Notes under the pieces: generated by a model
The model's database searches: none
Seen by the model: only the letters and a program-made list of their open reading frames with translations
Told to the model about the DNA's origin: nothing
Position numbers and translations under genes: made by a program
Source: Lachnoclostridium sp. An138
Lineage (GTDB): Bacteria > Bacillota > Clostridia > Lachnospirales > Lachnospiraceae
Assembly (NCBI RefSeq): GCF_002160765.1
Contig: NZ_NFLF01000006.1
Coordinates: 1 to 64,000, forward strand
Reading direction: 5' to 3'
DNA: 64,000 nt
In this document: one piece after another, positions 52,412 to 61,845 of the stretch
How the letters are laid out: the number at the start of each line of letters is the position of its first letter
Position numbering within the stretch: position 1 is the first letter of the stretch

Positions 52412-54483
52412 TTCTTTTCCTGCTCCTTTTTCTTGATTTTCTTTTCCGGATCTGTACCCCCAGCTTTCTTCTGAGAGCCTCCTCCCGTCTTATAAAATCC
52501 TGCCGACGCGTCAAAACAGGGGCGCAGGGCCCTCCGGTAATCCGCGTTCAGCACATTCTGCGTCTTGTCAGTGATAAATTTTTCGAGCTTCTGCATGTAT
52601 ATTTCTTCTGTGATGGTTCCCTCCGCCATCTGTGTCAGTCCCTTTTCCCAGCTGGCTGTCAGCTCCGGATTCAGCAGGCTGTAGATGGAAGCCCGCACCA
52701 CATCGTAAATCATCTCTCCCAAAAGCGTCGGCGTGATAATCTGCGTCTTTTTATTTAACGCAATGTATTTATTATTCACAAGTTTTTTCAGGATCTCCGC
52801 ACGGGTCGCGCTGGTTCCGATTCCGCTTCCCTTGATCTGGGCCCGCAGCTCCTCATCCTCGATTAGCTGGCCCGCATTTTCCATAGCCAGAATCATAGAA
52901 CCGGAATTATAACGCTTCGGCGGAGAGGTCTCGCCTTCTTTGATCCGAAAACCGCCGGTCTCGATGACCGCCCCTTTCCTGAGCCCCTTTAAAAGTTCCA
53001 GAAATTCCGCGTCCACGCGCACATCTTCCGTCTCGTCTTCGTCTGTTTTCTTTTTTCCGCTGTCGCCAGCCTGAGGCTGCACCTTCAGCCAGCCTTCCAA
53101 AAGCAGCACCCGGAAACTGGAGAAGAACCGTTCTCCCCGCACCTCCGTCACCAGCTGCACCTTCTGGTATTCCGCCGCCGGATAAAAAATTCCCAGAAAC
53201 CGCCGGGCTATCACCTCGTAAATCTGTTCCGATACCGGCGAAAGACTCCTTAAAGCCCCCAGCCCCTGGCCGGTGGGAATAATTGCGTAGTGGTCCGTGA
53301 TCTGCTTGTCGTTGACGTAACGGGTCTTTGCAATCCCCTTCCATGCCGTTCCCCCGAGCACTTCCGATGCATACTGAGACAGCTTTCCGTAGGACCGAAG
53401 ACCAGACAGGTTTTTCCCTATCTCCTTTGCCACCGCTGTGGAAAGCACCCGGGCGTCCGTTCTCGGGTAGGTCACAAGCTTTTTTTCATACAGCTCCTGG
53501 ACCACCCGAAGAGTTTCGTCGGGGCTCAGCTTGAAGCGCCGGGAGCATTCATTCTGAAGTTCCGCCAGATTGAAAAGCAGAGGCGGATTTTTCTTTTCCT
53601 TTTTCCGCTCAATGGAAAATAACGCCGCCTGTACCGGCTTTTCTTCTTCCAAAAAGCGGATCAGCTCTTTTGCGTCCTCCTCCTTTTTAAATCCGTTTTC
53701 CTTATACAGCTTATGCGGTTCACAGAATACGGAACCTGATACCGCCCGCCATTCTCCTTCAAATTTTCTTCCATGAAGACCGAAATCTCCCAGTACCCGG
53801 TAGAAGGGCGTTTTGACAAATTCCCGGATCTCCCTCTCCCTGCGGACCACCATGCCCAGCACACAGGTCATAACGCGTCCTACAGAAATCACCGTGTATT
53901 TCGTATTCAGATAACCGGAAATCGTATTTCCGTATTTCAGGGTCAGAAGGCGGGAAAAATTAATACCCATCAGATAATCTTCCTTGGCACGCAGATAGGC
54001 GGCGCTGGCCAGATTGTCATATTCCGACAGATCCTTTGCTTCCCGAATGCCCCGGAGGATCTCCTCCTCCGTCTGCGAATCGATCCAGACGCGCTTCCGC
54101 TTTTTCCCGTGAACGCCTGCCATCTGTTCCACCAGCCGGTAGATATACTCTCCTTCCCGCCCGGAGTCGGTACATACATAGATTGTCTCCACATCCGGAC
54201 GGTTCAGAAGGCCTTTTACAATCTCATACTGCTTCTTTACCGAGGGAATCACCTCATATTTGAATTTCTCCGGCAGAAACGGCAGCGTCGCCAGACTCCA
54301 TTTCTTATATTTTTCATCGTAAACCTCCGGGTAACTCATGGTCACCAGATGACCCACGCACCAGGTCACAATGCTGTCTTCGCCTTCCAGATATCCGTCC
54401 CGGCGTGAAGTATTCAGCTTCAACGCCTTTGCAAACTCCTGCGCCACACTGGGCTTCTCGGCAATATATAATGATTTTCCCAT
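52408..54483 (-). CDS. topB: DNA topoisomerase III
   Basis: A 691-residue type IA topoisomerase. The Toprim domain starts SLYIAEKPSVAQEFAK and contains CTDSGREGEYI. The catalytic Tyr is in VTYPRTDARVLS. The gate region includes GIGTSATRAEILK. A short Lys-rich tail ends the protein. It relaxes and decatenates DNA. The ATG at 54483 follows AGAGG; a longer frame upstream is rejected. Confidence 0.93.
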   Translation of the reverse strand: MGKSLYIAEKPSVAQEFAKALKLNTSRRDGYLEGEDSIVTWCVGHLVTMSYPEVYDEKYKKWSLATLPFLPEKFKYEVIPSVKKQYEIVKGLLNRPDVETIYVCTDSGREGEYIYRLVEQMAGVHGKKRKRVWIDSQTEEEILRGIREAKDLSEYDNLASAAYLRAKEDYLMGINFSRLLTLKYGNTISGYLNTKYTVISVGRVMTCVLGMVVRREREIREFVKTPFYRVLGDFGLHGRKFEGEWRAVSGSVFCEPHKLYKENGFKKEEDAKELIRFLEEEKPVQAALFSIERKKEKKNPPLLFNLAELQNECSRRFKLSPDETLRVVQELYEKKLVTYPRTDARVLSTAVAKEIGKNLSGLRSYGKLSQYASEVLGGTAWKGIAKTRYVNDKQITDHYAIIPTGQGLGALRSLSPVSEQIYEVIARRFLGIFYPAAEYQKVQLVTEVRGERFFSSFRVLLLEGWLKVQPQAGDSGKKKTDEDETEDVRVDAEFLELLKGLRKGAVIETGGFRIKEGETSPPKRYNSGSMILAMENAGQLIEDEELRAQIKGSGIGTSATRAEILKKLVNNKYIALNKKTQIITPTLLGEMIYDVVRASIYSLLNPELTASWEKGLTQMAEGTITEEIYMQKLEKFITDKTQNVLNADYRRALRPCFDASAGFYKTGGGSQKKAGGTDPEKKIKKKEQEKK

Positions 54484-54605
54484 AAATCCTCTCTTTGCCG
54501 ACGCTTTTCCCTTGCGTCCGCGCCGCATTTCCCGGCTGCAGCCCGATCCTGCCCTGGCTTTCGGCATTCCCTTCTGCCGTCATTCGCAGAATCCTGCAGC
54601 CCGGT

Positions 54606-55616
54606 CTATTCTACCACAAATTCAAGGATTCTGGCAATGTCTTTTGGTACAGGAGCCGAAATCCGAAGTTCTTTCCCTGTAAAGGGCTGAAAAAACGCAA
54701 GCTCCGCCGCATGAAGGGCTGTCCGGCCTATCAGCCCTGTTTCTTTCGGTTCTTCTGTTCTGCCTGTGTCCCAATGCAGCCCTTTTCCGTATAAGGGATC
54801 TCCCAGAAGCGGGCATCCGATATAAGCCATGTGAACCCGTATCTGATGCATACGGCCGGTCTCCAGCCTGAGACGGACAAGAGAATACCGGGATCTCCGT
54901 CTGCTCCTGCCTTGTCCTCCACAGACACCTTCGTCTTCCGGTTCCCGGCTGTCTTCCCAGGTCTTCAGGACCTGATAATGCGTTTTCGCGGATTTTCCGT
55001 CTTCTGAGACGCGCATCCGTCTTCTGTCCTCCGGTACCGGGGCGAGCAGAGCGCAGATCTCTCCTTCCTTCTCCGGGGGCACCCCCTGGCAGACTGCCAG
55101 GTAAGTCTTTTTCAAAATGCCATTCTCCCGCTGTCCTTCCAATCGCCCAGCCGCCGCCCGGCTTTTGGCTGCCAGAACCACACCCGAAGTATCCTTATCC
55201 AGCCGTCCGAAGATACGGATTATGCTGTCTTCTCCTTTATTCCGGAGATAGAAGGCCAGACGGTTTGCCAGCGTGTCTCCTTCCCATGATTTTCTGCCTG
55301 CCGGATGGACCGAAAGTCCCGCAGGCTTATTCAGAACAATTACATCCCCGTCTTCATAAAGGATGTTCAGTTCTTTCTCTGAGGAACGAAGCTGCGGGGA
55401 AGTGTCTTCTCCTGCCCCCAGCCGCACCTCCACAATGTCTTCTGCTTTCAGGACAGCCGTAACCTTCTTTCTCTCTCCGTTGACACAGATTCCGTTTTCC
55501 AGAAATTTCGACCGGCTGATCTCCTTTTTACTTAAGGACATGCAGAAACGCAGAAACTTTCCCAGCATCATGCCGTCCTCATCCGGCGTTACTTTCCGGG
55601 CAATCCTTTTTTCCAC
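54606..55616 (-). CDS. RluA family pseudouridine synthase
   Basis: A 336-residue rRNA pseudouridine synthase. An N-terminal S4-like RNA-binding part (SRSKFLENGICVNG) is followed by the catalytic domain with its Asp in RLDKDTSGVVL and the late motif GRMHQIRVHMAYIGCPLLGD. I place the start at GTG 55616, ten bases after AGGAG; longer starts overlap the small frame upstream. A Arg/Gly-rich insertion lies near residue 230. Confidence 0.9.
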   Translation of the reverse strand: MEKRIARKVTPDEDGMMLGKFLRFCMSLSKKEISRSKFLENGICVNGERKKVTAVLKAEDIVEVRLGAGEDTSPQLRSSEKELNILYEDGDVIVLNKPAGLSVHPAGRKSWEGDTLANRLAFYLRNKGEDSIIRIFGRLDKDTSGVVLAAKSRAAAGRLEGQRENGILKKTYLAVCQGVPPEKEGEICALLAPVPEDRRRMRVSEDGKSAKTHYQVLKTWEDSREPEDEGVCGGQGRSRRRSRYSLVRLRLETGRMHQIRVHMAYIGCPLLGDPLYGKGLHWDTGRTEEPKETGLIGRTALHAAELAFFQPFTGKELRISAPVPKDIARILEFVVE

Positions 55617-55767
55617 AATGTACCTGCTCCTTTCCCAGATTGGCGATACGCATAGCTGCTTCCTCTGGCGGAATGTCTGATACATCAATCTTTTCCGTGA
55701 TTGCTTTCGTTTCCTCCGCCGGTTCCGCTGCTGCCGGCCTGTAGTTCTCTGCTTTCCGCCATCTCAA
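55579..55767 (-). CDS. Possible small protein, unrecognised
   Basis: A 62-codon frame starting at a TTG that overlaps the alpha/beta hydrolase stop (TTGA), with GGAGAG upstream. It is acidic and Ala/Glu-rich (RPAAAEPAEETKAITEKIDV) and has two cysteines near the end. It overlaps the start of the RluA-type gene by 38 bases in another frame. No family recognised. Confidence 0.3.
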   Translation of the reverse strand: MRWRKAENYRPAAAEPAEETKAITEKIDVSDIPPEEAAMRIANLGKEQVHCGKKDCPESNAG

Positions 55768-56450
55768 AGCACTCTCTCCAAAAACAAATCCACTGCCGCA
55801 TTAAATTCTTCGGACGCTTTCGCAGCCACAAAATGACCGCCTTTCACAAACTTCAGCTCCGCGCCCGGAATTACTGCTGCCAGAAGCTTTGTGTGTTCTT
55901 CTTTGATCATATCCTCGGTCCCTGCAATTACGAGCGTGGGAACATGAATCTCTTTCAGCTCCGAGGGTTCTATATTCGGATCATCGACCATGAGAGCCAG
56001 CATCTCATGATTCTTTCTGGCCTTTTCTGATATTCTGGAAAAAAGCTTTGTCATCCGGTACCCAAGCTCAATCGGAATCTGCACAGAAGCCTTTACACCC
56101 CTCGCATTCAGATTGCCTCCGTTCAATATCAGCGCTTCCACCTTCTCCGGATGCTTCATCGCAAAGCGCATGGCGATGTTGGCTCCGTCAGAAAACCCCA
56201 GGATAACGGCCTTTGAGATATCTCTCTGCTCCAGAAATGCATTCAGATCCTCCGCAAACTGGCTGATGGTAAAGGGCGCCGCTCCCCGCGGGGACTGTCC
56301 GTGTCCCCGCGTATCCACCGCAATTACTCTGTATTTTTTCGAAAAATACGCAAGCTGATGCTTAAAATATGTTCCGTCTTCTCCATTACCATGTAACAGG
56401 AGCAGCGGGGTCCCTGTCCCTTCTTCTATGTAATGCAGGGTGATGTCCAT
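55764..56450 (-). CDS. Alpha/beta hydrolase
   Basis: A 228-residue hydrolase of the lipase/peroxidase-like group. The oxyanion motif is LLLHGNGEDG near residue 20 and the nucleophile elbow is ILGFSDGANIAM (Ser near residue 96). The acid is in IAGTEDMIKEEHT and the His in VKGGHFVAAK. Its ATG overlaps the preceding TAA by one base. Substrate unknown. Confidence 0.9.
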   Translation of the reverse strand: MDITLHYIEEGTGTPLLLLHGNGEDGTYFKHQLAYFSKKYRVIAVDTRGHGQSPRGAAPFTISQFAEDLNAFLEQRDISKAVILGFSDGANIAMRFAMKHPEKVEALILNGGNLNARGVKASVQIPIELGYRMTKLFSRISEKARKNHEMLALMVDDPNIEPSELKEIHVPTLVIAGTEDMIKEEHTKLLAAVIPGAELKFVKGGHFVAAKASEEFNAAVDLFLERVL

Positions 56451-56836
56451 TATTTTTCGTTCCTTTCTGGTGTTTTTCTGTCTTCGTGCGGATATAAAGC
56501 ACGGTTACCCGTTTCATCTTTACGGCGTACCCTGATGAAGGTGTAAATTTCCGTCACTCCAGTGCTGAACAAAAGATATGGTATAATATATAGATTAAGT
56601 TTATAAGCCATTTCTGTTTTTCCCAGAATCAACAGAATAATACTAGCTGCAAGATACACTGCAGAGCCGGCCAGAGCCAGCTTTCCAAAGCATCTGTTGG
56701 ACCAAAACCATACATTTCTGCGCATCCCCTGCTGAGGTGATTTATAGCCCAGCATATTTCCTTTTTCCCTTGGAGAATAATATCTTAAAAAAAGCGAAAA
56801 ACAAAGAAACAAAATTCCCATGCCCAAATTATTCAT
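56450..56836 (-). CDS. SdpI family membrane protein
   Basis: A 128-residue protein with four membrane segments and the SdpI/YhfL-type pattern (GNMLGYKSPQQGMRRN, then WFWSNRCFGKLALAG). SdpI gives immunity to the SdpC toxin in Bacillus, but no sdpC-like toxin is seen here. The ATG at 56836 follows GGGGGAG. Confidence 0.82.
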   Translation of the reverse strand: MNNLGMGILFLCFSLFLRYYSPREKGNMLGYKSPQQGMRRNVWFWSNRCFGKLALAGSAVYLAASIILLILGKTEMAYKLNLYIIPYLLFSTGVTEIYTFIRVRRKDETGNRALYPHEDRKTPERNEK

Positions 56837-57201
56837 ATCTTCTCCCCCTTCGCAATATCCCCAATCTGCCATAGAACCTTCCATGTGTTTCAATGTAGCT
56901 CTTACTTTTCTACATCCGCTCTTCAAACGCAGAGATGCTTCCGCAGCGGGCTGCAAGCCTGTGCCAGCGCGTCAGCACTTACGGCCGTACTTTCACCTTC
57001 CCAATATGACGGTGTTGTTCCGCTTGTATTGAAATAAATATACATTAACCTGTCCGGATAATCAAGATCCGGAAGCTCCAGGCATCTGTTCTGAAACCGG
57101 TACATCATATAGTCTTTCCCAAAAGGAGCGTAGGGAAGAAACATATTTTTCGTCCATTTTTTGCGCTTTCTCTCATTTCCCTCTCTCCCTGTAAATGCCT
57201 G
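56837..57201 (-). other. Region with an unassigned open frame after the zinc-ribbon gene
   Basis: After the TAA of the zinc-ribbon gene, the same frame stays open for about 92 codons to a stop at 56923. The first ATG is at 57144 (73 codons), starting MFLPYAPFGKDYMMYRF. No ribosome site is convincing and no family is recognised. It may be a decayed gene or chance. Confidence 0.3.
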
Positions 57202-57708
57202 TTAAAACACAATATTTAACACTGTAAAAAAGATGCCTCCTGCTGCAAGCAGCACCACCGCGCCCGCCAGAAATCTGAGCCCGTCCTTTCTCAAAGCCTC
57301 ACCAAAGCCGCTCATGCCAATCCGGGCCGACTCTTCCATATCCTGTCTGCACCAGGTCTTTTTCTGACAGGACGGGCAGAACAGCCTTCCGGACTGGCGG
57401 ACCGTTCTTCCTGTCATTCCATTTCCCTTATAGACAGACTTGCGAAACATAAACGGATGTCTGACCAGATAATCTGCCGGAACACAGAAGGAATGTCCGC
57501 AGGTTTCACAGGTAAAGGAGATTTCCCCGGAGCACATCGCTTCCGACCTTCGGATATCCCGCATCAGTTTTATAAACCAGACAATCAGCCATCCCAGCAG
57601 GAGGACTCCCCAAATCACAAGTCCCGCCATCCGGATTTCATTTCTCATCTGCAGACGCGCAATCCGCTCCGCCTGTTCCGCCAGCATCTGTTCTCTCAGT
57701 TCTTCCAT
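57202..57708 (-). CDS. Membrane protein with zinc ribbon
   Basis: A 168-residue protein. An N-terminal helix and membrane span (residues 20-50, MAGLVIWGVLLLGWLIVWF) is followed by a zinc ribbon with four cysteines in two pairs (TCETCGHSFC, then LFCPSCQKKTWC). A second span lies at the C-terminus (FLAGAVVLLAAGGIFF). Function unknown. Confidence 0.75.
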   Translation of the reverse strand: MEELREQMLAEQAERIARLQMRNEIRMAGLVIWGVLLLGWLIVWFIKLMRDIRRSEAMCSGEISFTCETCGHSFCVPADYLVRHPFMFRKSVYKGNGMTGRTVRQSGRLFCPSCQKKTWCRQDMEESARIGMSGFGEALRKDGLRFLAGAVVLLAAGGIFFTVLNIVF

Positions 57709-57838
57709 TCCAGTTTTCCCGCCTTAATTCTCCATTTTTCTGAAAACAGCCGGCAGGTCCGGCCTTTTCAGGATCTGTCATTATATTACCATATGTCTTT
57801 CCTCTTTTCCATACGCTTTGCTATAAACAGGTTCTCCC

Positions 57839-57867
57839 TTGTCTCTCCTCCTGCTCTGTGCTAAGAT
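57839..57867 (+). promoter_or_regulatory. Promoter of the TmcAL-type gene
   Basis: TTGTCT (57839-57844), 17 bases, TAAGAT (57862-57867), 43 bases upstream of the ATG; AAAGGAG precedes the start. Confidence 0.55.
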
Positions 57868-57909
57868 AAACTATATTTTCAATCATAAACAACAGCAAAG
57901 GAGCCGCCC

Positions 57910-59295
57910 ATGAAAACTGTCGGAATCATCGCAGAATACAATCCTTTCCACAAAGGCCACGCCTACCAGCTTCAGAAAGCAAAGGAGCTCTCCGGCGCGG
58001 ATTACGCTGTCATCGTCATGAGCGGCGATTTCGTACAGCGGGGATACCCAGCCATCGTGGACAAATATGTGCGGGCGGAAATGGCCCTGCGGGCGGGTGC
58101 AGACCTTGTGATCGAACTTCCCGTTTCTTACGCTGTGGGAAGCGCGGAGGCTTTTGCCCAGGGAGCCGTCTCGGTTCTGGAGGCTCTGGGCTGTGTGGAC
58201 TTTCTTTGCTTTGGAAGCGAGTCCGGCGATCTGGATACGCTTCTGTCCTATGCCCGGCTTTTTGAAGAAGAGCCGCCTGCCTACAGGGCCTTTCTGCAGG
58301 ATTTTCTGCGGCAGGGCTTCAGCTTTCCGGCTGCCAGAAGCCGGGCTGCGGAAGAATACCGGAATCTGACTGAACGGATTCTGCCCTGCTGTTCCGATGA
58401 CGCAGACTGCCGCCGGGCCCCTTCCCTTCTGGATGAACCCAACAATATCCTGGGCATCGAATACTGCCGCGCTCTTCTTGGCAGGAAGAGCTCTATCCGT
58501 CCTCTGACACTCCGCCGGCGTTCCGCCGGCTACCACGATCTGTCGCTGGATGCCGAGATGGCTTCGGCCTCCGCGATCCGGCATGCTGTATACAGGGGAT
58601 CAAAGCAAGCTCGGTATCCCGGGCAGTCCGTCTCCGGGCAGTCTGCTTCTGAACAGTTCTCATCCGGGCGGTCCGCCTCTGAGCAGTTGTCAGAACAGCC
58701 CTCATCCGGGCTCTCGAGCCCTGTCCTGGCGCAGCTTCCGCTGTTTTCTGAAAAGCTTTTAAGAACAGCTCTGGCAGCCTCCGGTCCGGTGCGGCTGAAT
58801 GATTTTTCTTCTGTTCTGTCTTATCTTCTCCTGTCACTGCCACGGGAAGCTCTGGCAGCTTTCCAGGATGTGGGGGAAGATCTGGCGGCGCGGATGGGAA
58901 ACTGCCGCTTTCAGTTCACGTCCGCAGAGGAATTCGCGGATCTTCTGAAGACGCGCCAGCTCACCCACACCCGCGTCACCCGCGCCCTGTGCCATATCCT
59001 GCTGAATCTGAAACAGACAGAGCTGGACGCGCGCAAGGCCGCAGGCTGGCCTGTATATCTGCGCGTGCTGGGCTTTCGGGAAACCGCCCGCCCGCTTCTG
59101 GGAGAAATCAAAAAAAGAGGCTCCTCTCCGCTTCTTGTAAAAGCGGCGGATGCCTCTCATATTCTCACTTCGGAACAGCTCCGTCTTTTTGCAGAAGACA
59201 TTTTCGCTGCCCACGTATACGAAGCAGTCAAAGCAAACCGAAACGGCGCGCCCCTGATTCATGAGTTCACACGCTCCCCCATTCTGGCGCCCTGA
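57910..59295 (+). CDS. tmcAL: tRNA(Met) cytidine acetate ligase (TmcAL) family
   Basis: A 461-residue HIGH-type nucleotidyltransferase. GIIAEYNPFHKGHAYQL carries the HxGH nucleotide site, and VMSGDFVQRG and DEPNNILGIEY are family hallmarks. TmcAL makes N4-acetylcytidine at the wobble base of elongator tRNA-Met using acetate and ATP, an apt chemistry for an acetate producer. An unusual Ser/Gln-rich insertion (about residues 237-275) is built of short repeats. Confidence 0.9.
   Translation: MKTVGIIAEYNPFHKGHAYQLQKAKELSGADYAVIVMSGDFVQRGYPAIVDKYVRAEMALRAGADLVIELPVSYAVGSAEAFAQGAVSVLEALGCVDFLCFGSESGDLDTLLSYARLFEEEPPAYRAFLQDFLRQGFSFPAARSRAAEEYRNLTERILPCCSDDADCRRAPSLLDEPNNILGIEYCRALLGRKSSIRPLTLRRRSAGYHDLSLDAEMASASAIRHAVYRGSKQARYPGQSVSGQSASEQFSSGRSASEQLSEQPSSGLSSPVLAQLPLFSEKLLRTALAASGPVRLNDFSSVLSYLLLSLPREALAAFQDVGEDLAARMGNCRFQFTSAEEFADLLKTRQLTHTRVTRALCHILLNLKQTELDARKAAGWPVYLRVLGFRETARPLLGEIKKRGSSPLLVKAADASHILTSEQLRLFAEDIFAAHVYEAVKANRNGAPLIHEFTRSPILAP
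58617..58720 (+). repeat. Short tandem repeats inside the TmcAL gene
   Basis: Imperfect units of roughly 24-27 bases (GGGCAGTC.., GGGCGGTC.. followed by GCCTCTGA.. and GAACAGT..) encode the repeated SGQSASEQ-like segment. The unit number may vary between strains. Confidence 0.55.
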
Positions 59296-59381
59296 GAACA
59301 CATAAAAAGCTTATCCCCTGCCCTTACCTGCCCTTAACTTCTGCTTCTGCGTTTTCTTTCCGTTCTGTCCCGGCCGCCGCG

Positions 59382-60041
59382 TCAGGAGCCGCTGTGCCGC
59401 TGAGCGGTCTGTCCGGCGAACTGCAAAACGTCTTCCACCTGCTCCAGCCGGTAGGTAGCCTCAATTCCTTCCGGATTCAGGCAGCCCCAAAGCACCAGCG
59501 CATGATCCACGCCAGCTGCTCTGGCGCAGTCCATATCATAGGCCGTATCGCCAAAATACAGCACTTCCTCCGGCGCCGCGCCGCTTCGCTTCAGGTATTC
59601 CAGCATGGGATCGGGATAGGGCTTGCCCTTTGGCGTATCGCTGGCCGTCACCACACAGGGAAACAGTTCCAGCAGTCCTTGTTTTCCAAAATGATCGTCA
59701 TACTCTTCCCGGAGCTTTGAGGTAATGATGCCCAGTGAAGCCCCTCTTTTCCGAAGCTGCTCCAGAATTTCCCGCATCCCCGGAAACAGAGGCATGCCGA
59801 GCCGTTCGGAATATGCCGTATAATTGCGTATCCATACCTTCAGCGCTTCTGCCGGCTGAGAAAAACCCAGAATTTCCATGGCCCGGATGCCGGGTATGCC
59901 AAAGGAAAAATACAAATCCTCCAGGGGCATGACCTCACCTCTCAGTTCTCGCACCGTCTCCTGAAGAGAAAGCATATTAATCCTCGCAGAATCAATAATT
60001 GTCCCATCTATATCAAAAACCAGATGTGTGTATGTTTTCAT
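59382..60041 (-). CDS. HAD family phosphatase (Gph/PpaX-like)
   Basis: A 219-residue HAD hydrolase. Motif I is VFDIDGTIIDS, motif II is in GIITSKL, and motif III/IV are KGKPYPDP and FGDTAYDM. It is most like phosphoglycolate or pyrophosphate phosphatases; the exact substrate is uncertain. Confidence 0.88.
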   Translation of the reverse strand: MKTYTHLVFDIDGTIIDSARINMLSLQETVRELRGEVMPLEDLYFSFGIPGIRAMEILGFSQPAEALKVWIRNYTAYSERLGMPLFPGMREILEQLRKRGASLGIITSKLREEYDDHFGKQGLLELFPCVVTASDTPKGKPYPDPMLEYLKRSGAAPEEVLYFGDTAYDMDCARAAGVDHALVLWGCLNPEGIEATYRLEQVEDVLQFAGQTAQRHSGS

Positions 60042-60148
60042 CTTATCCTCCGTAATCCGAACTTTTCCAGCATAAAAGCCGCCTTCCGCAGCCTGAGCCT
60101 GTATGTTTCTCTTTTCCCGGCAGCGGAAGGCGCCACGTTACGCAGCAT

Positions 60149-61513
60149 TTAATTTTTAAAAGAATGAATGGGCGCGGGAATCCGCCCCTTACGGCTTACA
60201 AAGGCCTCACAGGAGAACTGATTCACCGGCATAATCGGCGCGTATCCCAGAAGGCCGCCGAATTCCACCATCTCGCCCACGCCTTTTCCGATGACAGGAA
60301 TCAGGCGGACTGCCGTAGTCTTCTGATTGACCATGCCAATGGCCATCTCATCCGCAATGATTCCGGAAATCGTGCTGGGCTTTGTATCTCCCGGAACCGC
60401 AATCATATCCAGTCCCACAGAGCAGACGCAGGTCATGGCCTCCAGCTTCTCCAGGGTCAGGGCTCCGGCCTTCACAGCGTCGATCATCCCCTGATCCTCG
60501 CTGACCGGAATAAAGGCTCCGCTCAAGCCTCCCACATAGGAGGAAGCCATCACTCCGCCCTTTTTCACCTGATCATTCAGCATGGCAAGAGCCGCCGTCG
60601 TACCCGGCGCTCCGCAGCGCTCCAGGCCAATCTCTTCCAGAATCTCAGCCACGCTGTCTCCAATGGCAGGAGTCGGCGCAAGGGAAAGATCTACAATGCC
60701 AAAGGGAACCCCCAGACGCCTGGACGCTTCCTGCGCTACCAGCTGGCCTACACGGGTCACTTTGAAAGCCGTCTTTTTGATCGTCTCGCAGAGGACCTCA
60801 AAGCTTTCTCCGCGCACCTTAGTCAGCGCATGCTTTACTACGCCTGGTCCGCTGACGCCCACATTGATGATGGCGTCCGCCTCGGTCACGCCGTGGAACG
60901 CTCCTGCCATAAAGGGATTGTCGTCCGGCGCGTTGCAGAATACCACAAGCTTCGCGCAGCCCAGGGAATCCTTTTCCTTTGTGCATTCCGCTGTCTTTAC
61001 AATCATCTCGCCCATCAGACGCACCGCGTCCATATTGATGCCCGTCTTTGTGGAACCCACATTGACAGAGCTGCATACCCGGTCCGTCTTTGCCAGCGCT
61101 TCCGGAATGGAACGGATCAGATTCTCCTCGCCCTTTGTCATACCCTTGGATACCAGCGCGGAATATCCGCCGATGAAATTGACGCCCACTTCCTTGGCCG
61201 CCCGATCCAGAGTCTCTGCAATCGTCACATAATCCTCCGGAGATTTGCAGGCCGCCTCGCCCACAAGAGCGATGGGAGTCACGGAAATTCTCTTATTTAC
61301 AATGGGGATTCCGTAATCCCGTTCAATAGCCTGGCCGGTCTGCACCAGATCCCTTGCCACTGTCGTAATCTTATCGTATATCTTCTGATTCAGGCAGTCC
61401 AGATCCGCATCGATGCAGTCCATCAGGCTGATTCCCAGCGTAATGGTCCGCACATCCAGATTATCCTGCTCTATCATCTGATTCGTTTCTCTTACTTCAT
61501 ATAAATTAATCAT
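60149..61513 (-). CDS. UPF0210 (PFL family) protein
   Basis: A 454-residue UPF0210/DUF711 protein, distantly like the pyruvate formate-lyase fold. Patterns include [14 protein letters not shown] at the start and AGLCISRN-type DMIAVPGDT late. No glycyl-radical site is seen. It is nearly always next to an ACT-domain (UPF0237) gene, as here 23 bases upstream. Function unproven. Confidence 0.88.
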   Translation of the reverse strand: MINLYEVRETNQMIEQDNLDVRTITLGISLMDCIDADLDCLNQKIYDKITTVARDLVQTGQAIERDYGIPIVNKRISVTPIALVGEAACKSPEDYVTIAETLDRAAKEVGVNFIGGYSALVSKGMTKGEENLIRSIPEALAKTDRVCSSVNVGSTKTGINMDAVRLMGEMIVKTAECTKEKDSLGCAKLVVFCNAPDDNPFMAGAFHGVTEADAIINVGVSGPGVVKHALTKVRGESFEVLCETIKKTAFKVTRVGQLVAQEASRRLGVPFGIVDLSLAPTPAIGDSVAEILEEIGLERCGAPGTTAALAMLNDQVKKGGVMASSYVGGLSGAFIPVSEDQGMIDAVKAGALTLEKLEAMTCVCSVGLDMIAVPGDTKPSTISGIIADEMAIGMVNQKTTAVRLIPVIGKGVGEMVEFGGLLGYAPIMPVNQFSCEAFVSRKGRIPAPIHSFKN

Positions 61514-61536
61514 GGCAGCTCCTTTCGAATCTTTCG

Positions 61537-61806
61537 TTAAATCCGGTGCATCCGGTCAAAGATCTCTTCATGCTGGCATTTGATTACCACGCCGATCTCA
61601 TCTCCGATCTGCTCCAGCTCATGGGACAGATTCTCAAAGGATTTCACATTGCCCGTGTCCACAATCATCATCATATTGAAAAAGCCCTGCACGATGGTCT
61701 GTGAGATATCCAGGATATTCACTCCGTTCTGTGCAAGATACGTGCACACCTTTGCAATGATTCCCACTGCATCCTTTCCTACTACGGTAATAATGGTTCT
61801 TTTCAT
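61537..61806 (-). CDS. ACT-domain regulatory protein (UPF0237)
   Basis: An 89-residue single ACT domain ([20 protein letters not shown], then [14 protein letters not shown]) that binds amino acids or other small ligands. It is paired with the UPF0210 gene and likely controls or partners with it. Confidence 0.9.
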   Translation of the reverse strand: MKRTIITVVGKDAVGIIAKVCTYLAQNGVNILDISQTIVQGFFNMMMIVDTGNVKSFENLSHELEQIGDEIGVVIKCQHEEIFDRMHRI

Positions 61807-61845
61807 AACGCTCCTCCTTTATTTATCTCTATGTAATGATAGCAA

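Noticed and set aside
56450-56836. A complete toxin-immunity (Sdp) system
   Set aside because: Only the SdpI-like membrane protein is present; no SdpC-like precursor or processing gene was seen nearby.
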